Positions 31,400 through 44,700 of a stretch of 64,000 nt of DNA are shown here, in pieces. The stretch covers positions 20,666,001 to 20,730,000 of the forward strand of contig NC_072801.1 of assembly GCF_028583425.1 (NCBI RefSeq), in the 5' to 3' direction. Source of the DNA: Eublepharis macularius (lineage: Eukaryota; Chordata; Lepidosauria; Squamata; Eublepharidae). How positions within the stretch are numbered: the stretch's first letter is position 1; each line of letters opens with the position of its first letter. A program made the translations under genes and the position numbers. The notes under the pieces were generated by a model. It did no database searches. It saw nothing but the letters and a program-made list of their open reading frames with translations, and was not told the DNA's origin.

Positions 31400-32540
31400 G
31401 TGCTAGTAATTGTTCTGAAGTGGCTAATGATTGGAGAGGCCATAGAATATCATGTGTAACGTCAGCTCATTGCTTCAGAAAACCTGAAGTATTTTTGTGC
31501 TCCACCAAAGTCTCCTCCTCCAGTCAGCCCTCAACATTTTGTCAGCATGGAAGAAGAGAGGTGTGAGATACTGGCAGGTCACTCCCCAAAAAACATAAAC
31601 AATCTTCAGAGATGTCCAGAAGATGTCCTCCTGCTGATGCATGGATAAAAAATGGGACAGCCAGAATGCAAAAGACGCTAGAGGGATTCCCCCAGTAACC
31701 AGCGAGAGAACAGTTCTTCCAGCCCTTGAAATGCTCCCTGGACGAAAGACTCATGAGGGAAAAATAAAAACGCCCCCAGAGGAGCCCATGTGTCTGAATT
31801 CTCTCTCCCACTTACTACCAGTCGGAGTTCCTTAAAAGAAAAGGCCAAAGTATTTGTGAATTAGAGGTGGGGAATGGCACTTGGGTGGTATAATTTAGGT
31901 CTTTGATTCAGTTGCATCTGGAACAAGGCTGGAGAGGTGGGCAACTCTCTTCACTTTTCCTGTAATCAGAAATGCCTTTTCATGGGCTGCTTTAAGTAAA
32001 GATGGGGTGGGTGGGGAGGACAGGTGCTGTATGGGTACCAGTCTTTCCTTTCCTTTTGCTGCTTTGAACAGTGTGTGTGGGGCAAATGGCACAGAGGAGG
32101 GAATTATTAACCCCATCCTTCCTGGTGCTTTATCCCAGAGCCAGAACAAGTCACCTCCGCCATGTAGCTGCTTTTTAGAGTAAATGTGCTGTTCAGGGTT
32201 TCTATTCCAGAGCTTCAGAGGCACATCTGGCTTGTCCCGCTAAACTACCCCTGAATTTCCTCTTTTTAAAAACTGGTGTGTTATATGCTACAGGACAACT
32301 TTTGTCCAAATGATCAATATTTTGTCCATACAGGGCCCTGGTTACACAAACTGGATAAATGTGCACCTTCTTCAGATTGTTTGATTTTGATTGGAAAGAT
32401 CCCTGGTTTTATGTATGGGGGGATTTCAGGAACTGTAGGAACAGAAAGGTACATATCTTGGATGGTATTAAATCTGCGAGCTTACATGGCCCTTATGCAT
32501 GACTTTATAATCTGCTGAAGCAGATGTGGGCATTTTCCCT
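31400..32540. other. Spacer after copy B
   Basis: Intergenic. I see no gene, RNA gene or named repeat. Confidence 0.4.
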
Positions 32541-32547
32541 GACACTT

Positions 32548-32752
32548 ATTGACTTCACATTGCCTTTCTCCCCAACGGGGGGCCCAAAGCAGCTTGTATC
32601 GGGCTGCTCCATTTTATTCTCCTTACAACCCTATGAGGTTCATTAGGCTGTGTATGAGACTGGCCCAGGGTCATCCAGCGAGCTTCCGTGGCAGAGCGGG
32701 GATTTGAACTTGCGGCCCCCAGATCCTAGTCTGACACTAACCACTATACAAT
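32548..32752 (-). mobile_element. Sauria-type SINE
   Basis: - strand copy with head remnant tagtggttagtgtcagacta, gcaagttcaaatcc and a BovB-like end (ctgctttgggccccccgttgg). Confidence 0.85.
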
Positions 32753-33322
32753 ACTGCTGCTGCTGCTGTTTTTAAACTTTCATGGGGAGGGGGAATTCTT
32801 TTGCTTCTCTTTCCCAAGAAGCCTTTGGTGCCTCTTGAAATCTATTTTGTACCTTCTGCCATCTAATCTAAAATCTGCAAACCCTTCTTACAGGTCCATT
32901 TTAAGACTCTGCTCCAGACTTGCAGGCTCAAAGTTCTTTTGTCATGCGCTGAAACATCGGCTTTGCTCCAGTCCCCTTTTGTTCGCTTGTACCAGTTGTC
33001 CAGCCTGATGAAGAACTCTGCAGATCTCGGAAGCTTGCCCATTGCTCCATGAGGGTTTTTTGTGGCTCCCAAAAGGAAGATATGGATTGGATTAGTGCTA
33101 TTACAGAGAAGGGAGGTTGCACTAAGTGTCTGGCATCCTTTGGTTCGCTTCTCAGATCTGATGCCACTTTCTTTGCTCACTGTTTTGGATAATGGTTTGA
33201 CATTGCATTTTAAGAACAACACTGTGGAAGTACAAGTTTTAAAAAAGGAAATCTCCATTGATCTCAACAGCGACCTCAGCAGGTGCAAAATCCTGTTGAA
33301 ATCAATGGCATTTTTATAATGC

Positions 33323-33493
33323 AGAGGAGTTAGCCGTGTTAGTCTGTAGTTGCAAAATAGTAAAGAATCCAGTAGCACCTTTAAGACGAACCAACTTTAT
33401 TGCAGCATAAGCTTTCGAGAACCACAGCTCTCTTTGAAAGCTTATGCTGCAATAAAGTTGGTTCGTCTTAAAGGTGCTACTGGACTCTTTACT
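33323..33493. mobile_element. Penelope-like tail in fold-back form
   Basis: Inverted pair of the same tail as 19,348 (gtagcacctttaagacg and mirror), flanked by the 13-base repeat atttttataatgc at 33,310-33,322 and 33,494-33,506. Confidence 0.85.
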
Positions 33494-33726
33494 ATTTTTA
33501 TAATGCTTAGCTTTAGATGGATCTCAGCATCGCCCCGCCCTGCCCCCACTGGATATAGATATTAGAATCAATAACCCCAAGGCCTGCTCCAGTTAAGCCC
33601 TCTGAACTCTCACTATGTTAGTCATGCACTTAATGTCCACAAGGTTTACAAGTACAGAGGCATTGTATCTCTGCACTCACAATCCATGACTACTCAGGAG
33701 TAGTCCATGGCCACTTCCCCCAAGGC

Positions 33727-33958
33727 TAGGGTTGCCAGCCTCCAGGTAGTGGCTGGAGATCTCCTGGAATTATAACTCATCTCAAGGCCATAGAGATCAG
33801 TTCACCTGGAGAAAATGGCTACTGGGGGGGGGAGGTGGACTCTGGAATTATGCCATGCTGAGGTCCTTTCCCTGCCCAAACCCCACTTTCTCCAGGTTTC
33901 ACTCCCCCCCCCCCGCCCCGATCTCCAGGAACTTCCCAACTTGGAGCTGGCAACCCTA
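33727..33958. mobile_element. hAT-like miniature element, TAGGGTTGCCA family, perfect 8-bp duplication
   Basis: 232 bp, ends TAGGGTTGCCAGC and GCTGGCAACCCTA, flanked by cccaaggc at 33,719-33,726 and 33,959-33,966. Arms are inverted (ctccaggtagtggctggag and mirror). This copy defines the family and its hAT-type 8-bp duplication. Confidence 0.93.
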
Positions 33959-34528
33959 CCCAAGGCATAGCACTGCCCGTGCAATCCGAGTAAACGCCCC
34001 GTTGCCCTCAAGCAGGACTTTTGGTTTAGGATTGCAAGCTGACCATTTTATGGCAGATCTCTGATGAGGGGCTTGTTTCCTGCCCCTGTCCCGGCCTGTC
34101 TGGTTTATTCCAAACAGCCCGTCTTTTCGACAAGCTCCATATTTCAAAACGGGTAATGAATGGGATTTAATTCGGCGCCAGCCCGCAGGCCTCCGGCTTC
34201 CACTCTCTCTTTGCAGGCATGCACCCCTGAGCATGTGAACGAAAAGATGCCTAGGTCCACTGCACGTTTTCTAAAGAAGTGGGGGGTGGGGAGCGTAGAT
34301 GGATTAAAAACCGCGCCGATTAGTAAAGATAATGCATGATCGGGGGGGGGGGAGGCATTCAGAGACTGCTTATTCCACGCTCCCCCGCCTCCCCCCCCCA
34401 TTTCCCCTCCAATAAAACTGGCAGCGCAGCGGTTGAGATCACGATACTCCAGCGCCTCGCGTTTAGAAGGATCCCTCTTTTTACAGCGTTAAATTACTTT
34501 TTGAGAACGGGGAGAAAAGAAAAAAGGG

Positions 34529-34536
34529 AAAAAAAA
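34529..34536 (-). terminator. Pol III terminator of tRNA-Leu
   Basis: Eight T residues on the - strand starting 8 nt after the tRNA 3' end. Confidence 0.9.
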
Positions 34537-34543
34537 CAGATGT

Positions 34544-34625
34544 TGGCAGCGGTGGGATTCGAACCCACGCCATCGAAATGACTGGAGCCTAAATCCAGCG
34601 CCTTAGACCACTCGGCCACGCTACC
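34544..34625 (-). tRNA. tRNA-Leu (anticodon UAG)
   Basis: 82 nt. Read on the - strand: acceptor GGTAGCG pairs with CGCTGCC with discriminator A; A box TGGCCGAGTGG; anticodon arm CTGGA-TTTAGGC-TCCAG with TAG at the anticodon; a long variable arm typical of leucine tRNAs; B box GGTTCGAATCC. No intron. An A8 run on the + strand at 34,529-34,536 is the Pol III T-tract terminator just after the gene. Strong boxes and full pairing argue for a working gene rather than a SINE relic. Confidence 0.96.
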
Positions 34626-35186
34626 ACTTCCTTACAAAGGGAACCCTGAATGATATATAAGTTAGAGGCCTGCCTATTTTTTCTAGTCTTTTTCACCAAG
34701 CTACCCATTTTGGAATGTATTTTTTGCCAACTAGTCGCTTTTGCACCGTGCCATTATTTTCGGTTCTCTGCTCGGCAACCGTCTAAAATGTTTCCTCTGA
34801 AAGGCGAAGGCAAATGCCAAAAAATAATGTCCATGCCTGGGTGGGACCTCCAAGATTATTAACAGTTTTCGGAGCGGGTTGGAGAGATCTCAGCTGGGGG
34901 GAGATGAGAGTTGTACTTACTTCCATTGCACAACGATGTGCGAAACGAAACAAGACCCTCCCCGCAGGCTTCTCATGAATTCAATGGCGTCCTAAATGCG
35001 GAGACTCTACAGTAAAGCGGTAGCCAGTTGTGACCACGAGGTGGCGCTCCTGCTCCAGTCCGTTTTCAGGAAGTTTCAAATTCCTGTTTTTGCTTCCAGT
35101 GTTTATTTTAACCGGTGCAAATAACAAGAAAACTAAAAGTCCATTTATCAGATGTTTTAGTAGCGGTGTTCATCTGCAATAGAAGA

Positions 35187-35965
35187 GCAAGATCCGAGTC
35201 CAGTAACATCTTAAAGTCCAACTAGATCTTTAAGGAGCTGCTGGACCAGAATCTTGCTCTTCTGATGTGTTATCCTTAAGCTAGAAAAATATAAAAGAAG
35301 GGAGGGGGTTCAATGAAAACAGTGGGGCTCTAAGGCTATGAAACGAGAGAGCATCCAAGGACACACACACACATTCCAACAATACAATCACTGGACCTAA
35401 CAACAACAGCTATACCATCTCAGGCTCATTCACTTGCTCTTCCAACATTATATATGCCATCAAGTGCCTGCAATGCCCTTTAACTCTCTATATTGGACAA
35501 ACAGATCAGTCCCTTCACAAAAGAATGGGCAAAAATCTGATAAAAAATAGCAATAGTCAAAAACCAGCGGAGGGACATTTTAATTTGCCAAGACATTTCA
35601 TTGCTGACCTAAGAGTAGCAGTTCTCTAGAGAAACTTCAGAGGAAAATTACAACAGGAAATTGCTAAACTTGAGTTTATTTGCAGATTCAGAACAATGGG
35701 CCCCTGGGGTTGAATCAGGGGCACTGGATTTTTCTCCCACTGTAGATGCTAATTTTCTGCAGTTTGCACCCCTGCTCCATCAAGCTGTATTATAGCTAGT
35801 TTCCAGACACACTATTTTGCAATAACCCTTCCACCATCTGCCCGGATTATAAAGACTTCTATCTCTTTCCACTCCATGTATCTGTTGAAGGAAGTTTTGA
35901 CTCTTGAAAACTCATACCTTGGAAATCTAGTTGGTCTTTAAGGTGCTATCAGACCTGGATCTTGT
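35187..35965 (+). mobile_element. Penelope-like element with GIY-YIG endonuclease remnant
   Basis: Fossil PLE. At about 35,395-35,620 the translated C-terminus shows the GIY-YIG-type core (NIIYAIKCLQCP then LYIGQT) and the following HFNLPRHF segment, as in PLE endonucleases. The 3' tail (gttggtctttaaggtgctat) ends near 35,960. The left end, about 35,187-35,265, holds an inverted pair of the same tail. The copy is partial and broken. Confidence 0.8.
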
Positions 35966-36154
35966 GTGTGTGTGTGTGTATGTTAAGTGTGGTAACGATT
36001 TATAGCAGTAATAATAGGAGATAATATCTTCCCAACTTCACTGCACTGATGTAATAAATGAAGTGGGAAATAAAATTTGGGGACTGCTTGAATATTATTA
36101 TTATTGTTGCTGCTGTTTTTATTATTCCAGCTTTCTCCTTGGGACTCCAGGCAG

Positions 36155-36345
36155 ATTTAAAAGGTAAAGGTGCAAGCACCGAGTCATTACTGACCCATGG
36201 GGGATGTCGCATGATGTTGCATCACGACATTTTCTTGGCACTTTTTACGGGGTGGTTTGCCATTGCCTTCCCCAGTCATCTACACTTTACCCCCAGGAAC
36301 CTGGTTACTCATTTTACCGACTTCATTAGGATTGTAAGGCTGAGG
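36155..36345 (+). mobile_element. Retroposon 3' end, family not assigned
   Basis: Recognisable squamate repeat: aaaggtaaaggtgcaagcac, gagtcattactgacccatgg, ggggtggtttgccattgcc and ccccaggaacctggttactc. Likely a LINE/SINE 3' end. Confidence 0.55.
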
Positions 36346-36349
36346 CAGA

Positions 36350-37230
36350 TTAAAAGCATAAAAATAATTTTTAAAAACTTTTGTTAGAATCTAGAATTGG
36401 ACCTGATAACTAATCAGTAACCAACTGAGGGTCTATAAAGAGGGGGTGATACGTAGATTCTGCTTAGCACCCAATAGCAGCTGGGCCCATGGCATTCTGT
36501 ACTAGGAAAATGCACAAAACAATTGTTTGAGGGATGTTCTTCTAGAGACAGCAAAGCTGAAGTGTTGCTCGGGAGGTGACTTTTGTTAGGGATAACATTT
36601 TTCCTACCTTGATGGGCTTGTTGCCTTAAACTCATGCCATGATTTGTCTTGAAGCTGCCACCACCTTCTTTGCTTCTAATGGAAACAGGTAGTTGCAGAT
36701 GGAGGAACATTAATGTGTGGTGTAGTGCACATCCTGCTATTTCACATTATTGTGATAGGGTTGTGGTAGTCAACAAACATTGGTCAGGCGCAATCTTCCA
36801 TACAAGGAATAAGGTTATTGTTTAGTGCATTGTATTCTGTATGCATTCGCACGTTGTTCTCCTTTTTGTAACCCAGTTGTTGCATTGTTGATGGTAGGTC
36901 TTACATGGTTGTCCTTTATTACATTTTTCCTAACTTTGCATCCCATCCTGACTGTCAAATGTTGCATTATGGTTTAAGAGTTTATATCTTTCTTTAGTAG
37001 CATTGCGTAGTTTTTTCTTATATTGTATTTTTCCTGGAGTCTCAGAGAGAAGGATGAACTTGAAGTAAAGATGGCAAGTCTTGCTTTGAATAGCCAGCAG
37101 CGGATTGCAGGTTGTTTCCCAGCATGAGCCCCTTTTGGCTTGTAGAACCGCCTAGGAACTGATACTGCAGAATAAACTCGGGGGTGTCTTTGTGTGTGTG
37201 TGTTTATGTTAGTTTGCGGCAGCAAATACC
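36350..37230. other. Spacer
   Basis: Intergenic; nothing recognised apart from short GT runs. Confidence 0.4.
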
Positions 37231-37569
37231 AAACAGAAGATTTGTGGATCCGTTTAAAGTCCAGTAAAATTTTATTGCAGCATCAGTTTTGGCAGCCGGC
37301 TTTGGTCAGATGTGCTTGCCTGCATCTTCGTAAAAGGCAGTGGGGGGAGAAAACCAAACTAACAGCAGGGCCATGAAATGCAGGGCAAAACTCCATCGTG
37401 TAAGATTCAGGTCTAATTGGGGGGGGGGGACCAGACAACTCACAAGCCACATTCCCCTCTTCCCCCCCCCCCCCTCATTTCACAGCCCCACAGCTTTTGT
37501 GTTTTTTCACACCACCTAGCCAAAACATCTGGACAGCGGGGGATCCACGCCCAGCATCTGCACAGGTGG

Positions 37570-38330
37570 GCTCTTCTCGCCCCCCCCCCATGCTGGCACC
37601 CGAACTTCCCCCGCGGAGCGTTCCTCTGCCGGGCCCGGCTGCGATCTTGGCTCGGAGCGCCCCCAAGGCGGCGGGCGTGCGCCTAGGCGCGGCAGCCGGC
37701 CGATCCCTCGCAGCCCAGCCGAGCGCGGCTCCGCGAGGAAACATCCCCGGCGGGCGCCTGCCTGCGCCGCTCCGCCTCCTCCCCTCCCTCCCGGCAGGCA
37801 GGGACTTCCTCGGCTGCCGCCGCGGCGCCTTGGGACGCGCCCCGGGGAAGCCTGAGCTCTTGCAGACGCCAGGCCGCCGCCGCCTCTCGGAGAGGCTTTG
37901 CAGCCGTGCGCGGCCGGGGACAGACGCCCAGGGCAGGAGCTGCGGGCGCCGCTGGGCGCGGAGGTCTCCCCAAGGTAGGCCGGGCGGTTGGCCTGCTCCC
38001 CTCCGGGTCGTGCCACGAGGAGCTCGGGCCTGGCTGGGCGGCGGGACGGGACGGGGACTGCCTGCAGGAGGCCGGGTCCGCCGCCTCTCCGCTCCCTCCC
38101 TGGCAGGAAAGGGAGACGTTGCTCGCTTGCGCGCCTTCGAGCCGGTTTTGCAGACACGTCGGAACTGGCGAGCCGCCTGGAAGCTTCCGTGTTCACAGGC
38201 AGGAGGCAGGGCTGGCCCCCGGGGAGGGGAGGGCGAGCAAAGGATCCCCCTCCCCAAAAACCCGGCATTGCGGGGCCGCAGTGGCCTGGAGCGCGGAGGT
38301 CCAGTGTGGGCAGAGGCACGGTCTGTTCTG
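37570..38330 (+). promoter_or_regulatory. EEF2K: CpG island, likely EEF2K promoter
   Basis: About 760 bases of very high GC with dense CpG, no TATA box noticed, GC-box-like words on both strands. It is the only large CpG island upstream of EEF2K. A good donor (CCCAAG|gtaggc) at 37,974/37,975 could end a noncoding first exon, giving a first intron of about 9.6 kb; human EEF2K likewise begins with a noncoding exon. Extensive open frames on both strands across this block come from the absence of A/T-rich stop codons. The exact start site cannot be read from sequence. Confidence 0.8.
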
Positions 38331-38334
38331 AGAC

Positions 38335-38553
38335 TAGGGTTGCCAGCTCGAAGTAGAGAAATTCCTGGAGATACAGGGGGTGAAACCTGGAGAAAGAGGG
38401 GTTTGGGGCGGGAAAGGACCTTGGCATGGCATAATTCCATAGAGTCCCCCCTCCAAAGCAGCCATTTTCTCCAGGTGAACTGATCTCTGTGGCCTGGAGA
38501 CCAGTTGTAATTCCGGGAGATCTCCAGCTACTACCTGGCGGCTGGCAACCCTA
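38335..38553. mobile_element. hAT-like miniature element, TAGGGTTGCCA family
   Basis: 219 bp directly after the CpG island, ends TAGGGTTGCCAGCTC and GGCTGGCAACCCTA; flanking octamers tctgagac / tctgggaa agree at 6 of 8. Confidence 0.85.
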
Positions 38554-41477
38554 TCTGGGAATGGCCTTTGGGGCTGGGGGTGTTGTTCTGGCGCCCCCGC
38601 CCTCGTTCACCGCGGCATCTGAAAAGAGTCGGTTCCTCCTGGTGAACTTGTTTTTCTCTGGGGTGGCAGATGGGTGGCCCAGCGAAGAGGAGGGGTGTGA
38701 GCTGGCAGGCCTTTCCTTTGCAGCCCGGTAGAAGTGCCTTTCGTTCCAGACGCATAACTGCAGGGCAGCTAAAAGGGAAAACCGAAATTGGCACACCTTT
38801 TGTAGCCTTCAGGGTCCCACAGGTCTCTTTGTCTTTTGAGTAGAGCTTCGGTTTTTGCCCAGGATTTTACTGATCAGTGTAGCTGGACGGGAGACACATT
38901 TTTGTTCTTGTTACCTGTCCAAATTGACTGGTGGCCTGGGACGGTTCTTTCATTTGGAAACCTGTGGGGGCTTGGCTTGTTTGCTTGAGTCTGGGATGAT
39001 CTGACAGACAGACAGACAGATTTATTGTATGTGGCCATAGGCCTTTACAAGTTCAAAACATATTTACAGCTCTAAAATGAATGATCTGCGTAGCACAGCA
39101 TTGGCTCCTTCATTCCTGTTTTCTGTTTAAGGCCCCCTGGAATTTATCTATTTAAAAAGATGTCAAGATTGCTTTTTTTCCGAGACACTGAGTGTAGCGC
39201 CTTGCCACACGAGTTCGTGGTGAGGGTTGTGATCGCTCCTCCCCCTATGAGAGCTGAGTTAAAACTGAGCTGTGATCTTTATTATTTACAACAATTGCTT
39301 ATACTCCCCGCTCCTTGACCCATAAAACCAACGGGTTACATTTGCAACCAACTCCCTAAAAAATCCAAAAGCATGGCCTGTTAAAAAAATCAATTAAAAT
39401 CAGCATTAAAAAACATAAAAACCAGTCCCACCCATTCAGTAGCAGCATCTCTAGCAAAGACTGATATTATCCAGCCCAGTGGCATCTTAAAAGACCCACA
39501 ACATTTATTTCAGGGTGAACTTCTGTGCGTTGCCTCTCACTTCTTCAGTTATGTGAAGGCAGGGGCACTCCTGTTCGAGTGATTAAAATTGGATCTCTTG
39601 GTGCCGCTTCTGTCTTTTGTGTGTGTGAATACAGAATTCTGTTGTTTTTGAACGAGAACCAGCATTGACGCCCCTGATGTCCAGTGTGGGTCGGAGACAT
39701 TGCGCATGTCTTGGACCATCTTCCTCGTTCCCTGGGGGTGCTCTCTCCAGGCAAATATTTATCCCCATTTTCCTTGCTTTGAAATGCGCTCTCACACTCA
39801 GCGTGTTTGCCCGCTGTTCGGTGTTTATACCAGTGGGAGAGAAAGCCTTGGCATCTGTCCGGTTTCGTGCTGTCATAAAAGGAAAAGTAATATCGAGGGA
39901 GTTGGCAGATTGCACGGGCTGGGGAGCGCCTTAAAAGAGGAATGGACATTCCTTCTTCTAATGCATCGCAACACCGTCTATGAATTAGACACAGAATGTT
40001 CTGTATCTTTTCAGATTCTCATTTGCTAGCCTGAAATTTGATCATGCGAGGGGTGGGTGGATTTTTCCCTCTCCTGCCCGTTCAGCCTTTTCCCAATATG
40101 TTTGTGAATTCGTTGAAGGATACTGGAGTATGACATTTTAAAGGGGGGGGGCTCGATGGAAAGCTCCAGCACTCAAAGGGGGGGGCAGGAATTCCAGTAG
40201 GATGCTGCGGATTTTAGTACAGCCACGATTATGTAATGGAATTGAAGTGCCATAATTCATCCTAGGCAGAGATAATTTGAGTGCTCATCGATCAAGGGAC
40301 TGTTAATATTTTTAGCACCACTCCATCCCCCACAACTTCTGCTAACCAGAATTCCAGCAATGCGCCCGCCAGCTGCTGCTTGTTCCTAAGGAGGACATTT
40401 TCCTGGACTGCTTGAATGCAGCGCGTTGATTTAGGGGCATCCCGATTCTCTTGATCAGCGGATCTCCATATCAGTCGCTCATGTGCTTCTTGGACTGTAG
40501 AGAGATACGAGATCTGAAACTGGAACAGATGGAGGACCAAAAAAAGAAACAGTCTCCCTCCCGCATCTTTTTGGCAAACACGGTCACCTGGGCAGAGTCT
40601 CTTGTTTAAAATTATGCAATACGGGCCATGCTGGGTTGCAAAAACAACATCCCGCTCAATTATGCAGACGTGTCGTTTTTTGGAAAGTGCTTGTGGAGAG
40701 ATGGAAAGAAAGCACGTGATGTTCAACAGATCTCTCTGTTTAGATTCAAAGAAAGGCCTGCAGTGTTCCTCCAAGTTGTGATCAGAAAGCTAATTCTGTT
40801 GTTCTTCTTTTGCAATCGGACACTCTTTGCATGGATTGATTCTGCATGTTCTATGCTTTTTGGACTTCATACACTAATTTGATCTCGCTTAAAGCGCAGT
40901 CTGTTGAGTCCAGATGCAAAAGAGTACTAAATTTCTAATGTAAATGGGGAAAAGTCGTATTCGGATAGCATTGGCTGGAACAGTATGTAAGAAATTGATG
41001 CTATTTTTTGTACACAGTAGCAGGCCCATTGGGACTACTGTGTTCAAACCTGTACTGTGAACTGCAGTAGGGAAGAAATGCGAATTATCACAGCTGTTAT
41101 AATAGTAATTGATTCCCATGACCCCAGAGAAGAAAAATGGCTGTTGTTTTCTCACTGTGTTTAATGCCAATTTAAAACTCAGCTCAGGTAACAATAGTAA
41201 AAGGGATTTTGTAAAGGTGATTTCTTTTGAGTAACTCTTATTTAATGTTCTATGATGTTGGGTAAGGGTTTTGGTGAACCTATGTGTGCTGTTAATTTAT
41301 ATTTAAGGGGTTGGGAACATAGTGTTTTGCAAACCTTCGTACAGAGTAGATAAAGAAAGCAGAAGGAATTTTTTCTCTCCTGAAAATACTAAGATTTGTA
41401 GGCACCCAGCAAAGTTAATGGGCCAGCAGATTCAGGACACACAAAAGGCGCTACTTCTTCACCCAAGATCGATGAAG
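38554..41477 (+). other. EEF2K intron 1, first part
   Basis: No exon seen. Retroposon tails: one near 39,015-39,075 (tttattgtatgtggccatagg), and a - strand PLE tail at about 39,462-39,552 (ccagtggcatcttaaaag ... cacttcttcag). Confidence 0.45.
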
Positions 41478-41740
41478 TTGCGGAACTCATAACCACAGGA
41501 TGTGGTGATGGCCGCTAGTTCATTCGGCTTTTAAAATGGGATCACACAGATTCTGGGAGTGCAGATTCTGTCAGTGGTTATTAGCCATGTTGGATAAATG
41601 AAACCTCCACAGTCAGGCGCAGTATAACCTTGAATGCCACGTTTCTGGGGAAAGCTGTGCTTGTAGTCTTTTCTGCTGATGCTGGATCAGATGGACAGCT
41701 GTTCTGATGGAGAACTAATAATCCCTGCCAAACTCCATGG
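41478..41740 (+). mobile_element. CR1/L2-group LINE 3' end relic
   Basis: Shows ccacaggatgtggtgatggc, ggcttttaaaa, cctccacagtcaggcgcag and tgctggatcagatggac, the order found in a common reptile LINE 3' end. Related copies at 45,860 and 54,900. Confidence 0.6.
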
Positions 41741-44700
41741 TGCCAAATTGGTAGCACGTTAAGTCCCTGAACCTTGCGTCATTCCCAGTGGCACCCTCTG
41801 GCTGGTATAAGGAGGGAAACCGCTGTGTTACGTTGGGTTTTCAGAGAGCATAAAGTTCCACGGGCAAGGCTGAGGAACATGAGCAAGATGCAATTTTTGG
41901 GATTTACAACACAGACCCGTTCTTTGAGACCACTCACACTGCCCCAGTTCCTTATATACATACATGGTTTCATCTTCTTCTGTTGACAGTTTTCGCAAGA
42001 TCTGTCTTATGTGTTCCATCCCTGGTGCGTTTAATCTTCTGTATAAATGTTTTTAAAAAATAAAATATTTTGAGTTGCCTAAACTGATTGAATACAATTT
42101 CGGTTTTGCTTCCTGGCTGTTTGCAACCAGGTATGGGAAAGAAGCTATCCCTTGGAGAATGTCCCTGGGATTGGGACAGGCAGTAACAAAGGAGGGGGGA
42201 AGCAGGCAGAATCGGTTTGGAACAGCAGCCCTCAAAACCACATTTAGAGAGAAAATAGCAGAGCAGGCCACGCTGGTTGCCAAGGCCAGAAAAAGTTGTT
42301 TCAAAAGATGTTGGTACGTTCCCAGCAGTGGTGATGTTCAGAGTGGACTTGGCTTATCTAATTATTTTAAAGGGTGGGCTCTGCCTGCCTCATTGTTATT
42401 ATCTTGGAGTCCTGTGTAACTTTTTAGCTTGCGTTCTTAGTATTTATATGTGATAGGGCCAACAGAAAGCGAGAGAAACTTTTAGGACAAAATTGCCATT
42501 TCTTTTAACTTTAACTACAAGGTTATTGTTTTGTGATTATGGCTTGGCGAACTAGTTCGGATTTGGGTAGATGGACAGGACAGAGGTGGCCTCATTGAAT
42601 TGGATGATGTTCCCAAGCTGCCAGAACTCTTACAGATTTATTTATTTTTAAGAACCTATTTCTTAAAGCCGTTAGAAAAATCCAGTAGCCATTGTTTCCA
42701 GTATGGAGTCTGTTTCTGTTTTTTTTTTTTAAATGAGTACACATGGTTCTTTCTACCTCACGCTTGAAGAGGGGGAAAAAAGTCAACAAATACAGGTCGA
42801 TTCATGACCTGCAGCGTTCCCTGATTCAACTGTATTTGCAGGAAGGCAGCATGTAAATGGAAGATATAACAGGCATTTGGTGACTAAATAAATAATGCAG
42901 GTGTGTACATATTGCAGCACCAGCAGCCAAAATTGCTCCACCATGCAAAGTCCCACATCCTGAGAATCTTGGCTTTCATTTCCTTTCTTTTTATTTACAA
43001 GCTCAATTGACCATAGGTCTTATGCTGAATTACATAGTTACACCAATTGAAATTTAAAACATCATAAAATTGTTAAAACATAAAATCCTAAGAAGGATAA
43101 AACAAGATGAAATTTCCCAATAGAATATACATAGCATAAAATAGGCAGTAAAAGGTGGATAAAACCTAATGAGATAAAGTTATTCTAATACTAAAATCGC
43201 TAGACTTGTGCATTGGTTATAACCGAGAGCCCATTTGCAAATCCAGTAAATATACCCACTTCCATTTATAGTTAACATGATCTGCTCCTTTGATATTTTA
43301 AAGAGATCACTAGGCTTTCATTTTAAAAAAAGGCAAGAAGAGGCATGCTTCTAGTCCCCAAGAGATCAGAGAGTACAGGCAATTTCTATTGAAAGCCAGC
43401 TGTAGGAGAATGAGTGCAGTCCTCTGGAGGGTTATGCTCTTGAAGTCAATGACTTTTGAAGGGTGTAACTCTTCTTAGGATTGCCCCATCAGTAGAGCAA
43501 AGATGATGCAAAATGGCTTAACTTCAGTAAAGTTTATACCGCCTGCAAAACTTAGTGTTTCTTGCAGAGTTTGCATTGCTTGCCCTCCTGTTAAAAGTCA
43601 ACAGTATTTGGCTGACCATTGTAATAAGTATCCTGTTGGAAATGCCAGAACAATCTTGGCTTCAATATGGGTCCAGATCTTGACAGATGGGCATTGCAAA
43701 TGATCTCAAGATTTAACAATAGGTCCTTCTCTGTCTTTTGGGGGGGGCATAAGGAGGGGAACACTGTCACATCAGAGGACAAGCCCCACTCCAGACTCCT
43801 TAATGTCAGAGTTGGATTCTTGGGGTTTGTGAAGTCTGTTTAGTCGGCACCTGCATGTGGATGTTATGAGCCTAGAGAAAAGTACAGGGAGTTCTCAGGG
43901 CAGTAAACGGCTCTCTGCCAGTCCCGGCACGGCTCCTGCCTGTCAAGGAGATAAGGGTGGGAGCTGGACGTGTTTCAGAAACATTTCAGTTCTGCTGACA
44001 GCACAACGTTAACATTGTGCTTTGGGGCTGGGAGAGGAACGTGGTGTACTGGAATCTTCCTTGCTCGGAAGCCTTGTGGAGCTGGGGAAACATTCAGGGT
44101 CTACCGTTCAAGGGAGAACGTTCCCCAGGTAAGGCTATGCAAAAACTCTCTCTTTGTATTCTCTTGGTTTTAGAGTGGGAAACAAAAATAAGCAAACAGA
44201 TCTTCCCTGCAACTGCACTCCCCCCACCGCAAGTAATTTATTTACTTTTTTGTCAGTTATTTCTTAGGCTTTAAGTGTTCCTTTTTTGTTTCGAGCTGGG
44301 GTTTGTCTCCTCTGTAGAAGTTAAGTAGGCCACTGTGGAGGTGCCAAATTTCCAGAGCAGCCTGCCTCAGCTATGGGACAACAAGAGGGCAGACTTGGCA
44401 CATGTGGGGAGTGCATGTCGGCTGGCCAAAATGGTTCATGGTTCTAGGGGACAGCCCCGAGAGCCTTGGGATCTCTCTTGGCTGCCTCCGTGGTGCATTG
44501 ACGTACGTGTAAAGGAGAGGAATTAATGAAGCTTCAGGCAGATATTAAAAATAGAACTGATTAAATCAGCATTCTCCTCAGCTCTTGGGCATTCAGTGGG
44601 TATTTGTTGCGCTGCTCAGCCTGTGATAAAGCACAAAGGAAGGAGGTGGGATTTGTATGTTTCCAGCCGCTATAACTACATCCTGTGGCAGTGAGTTCCA

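Noticed and set aside
37475-38483. Overlapping open frames of about 300 codons on both strands
   Set aside because: They lie in a CpG island where stop codons are rare. Both strands and several frames are open at once, composition is Arg/Pro/Ala/Gly-rich, and one frame runs on into the hAT-like element at 38,335.
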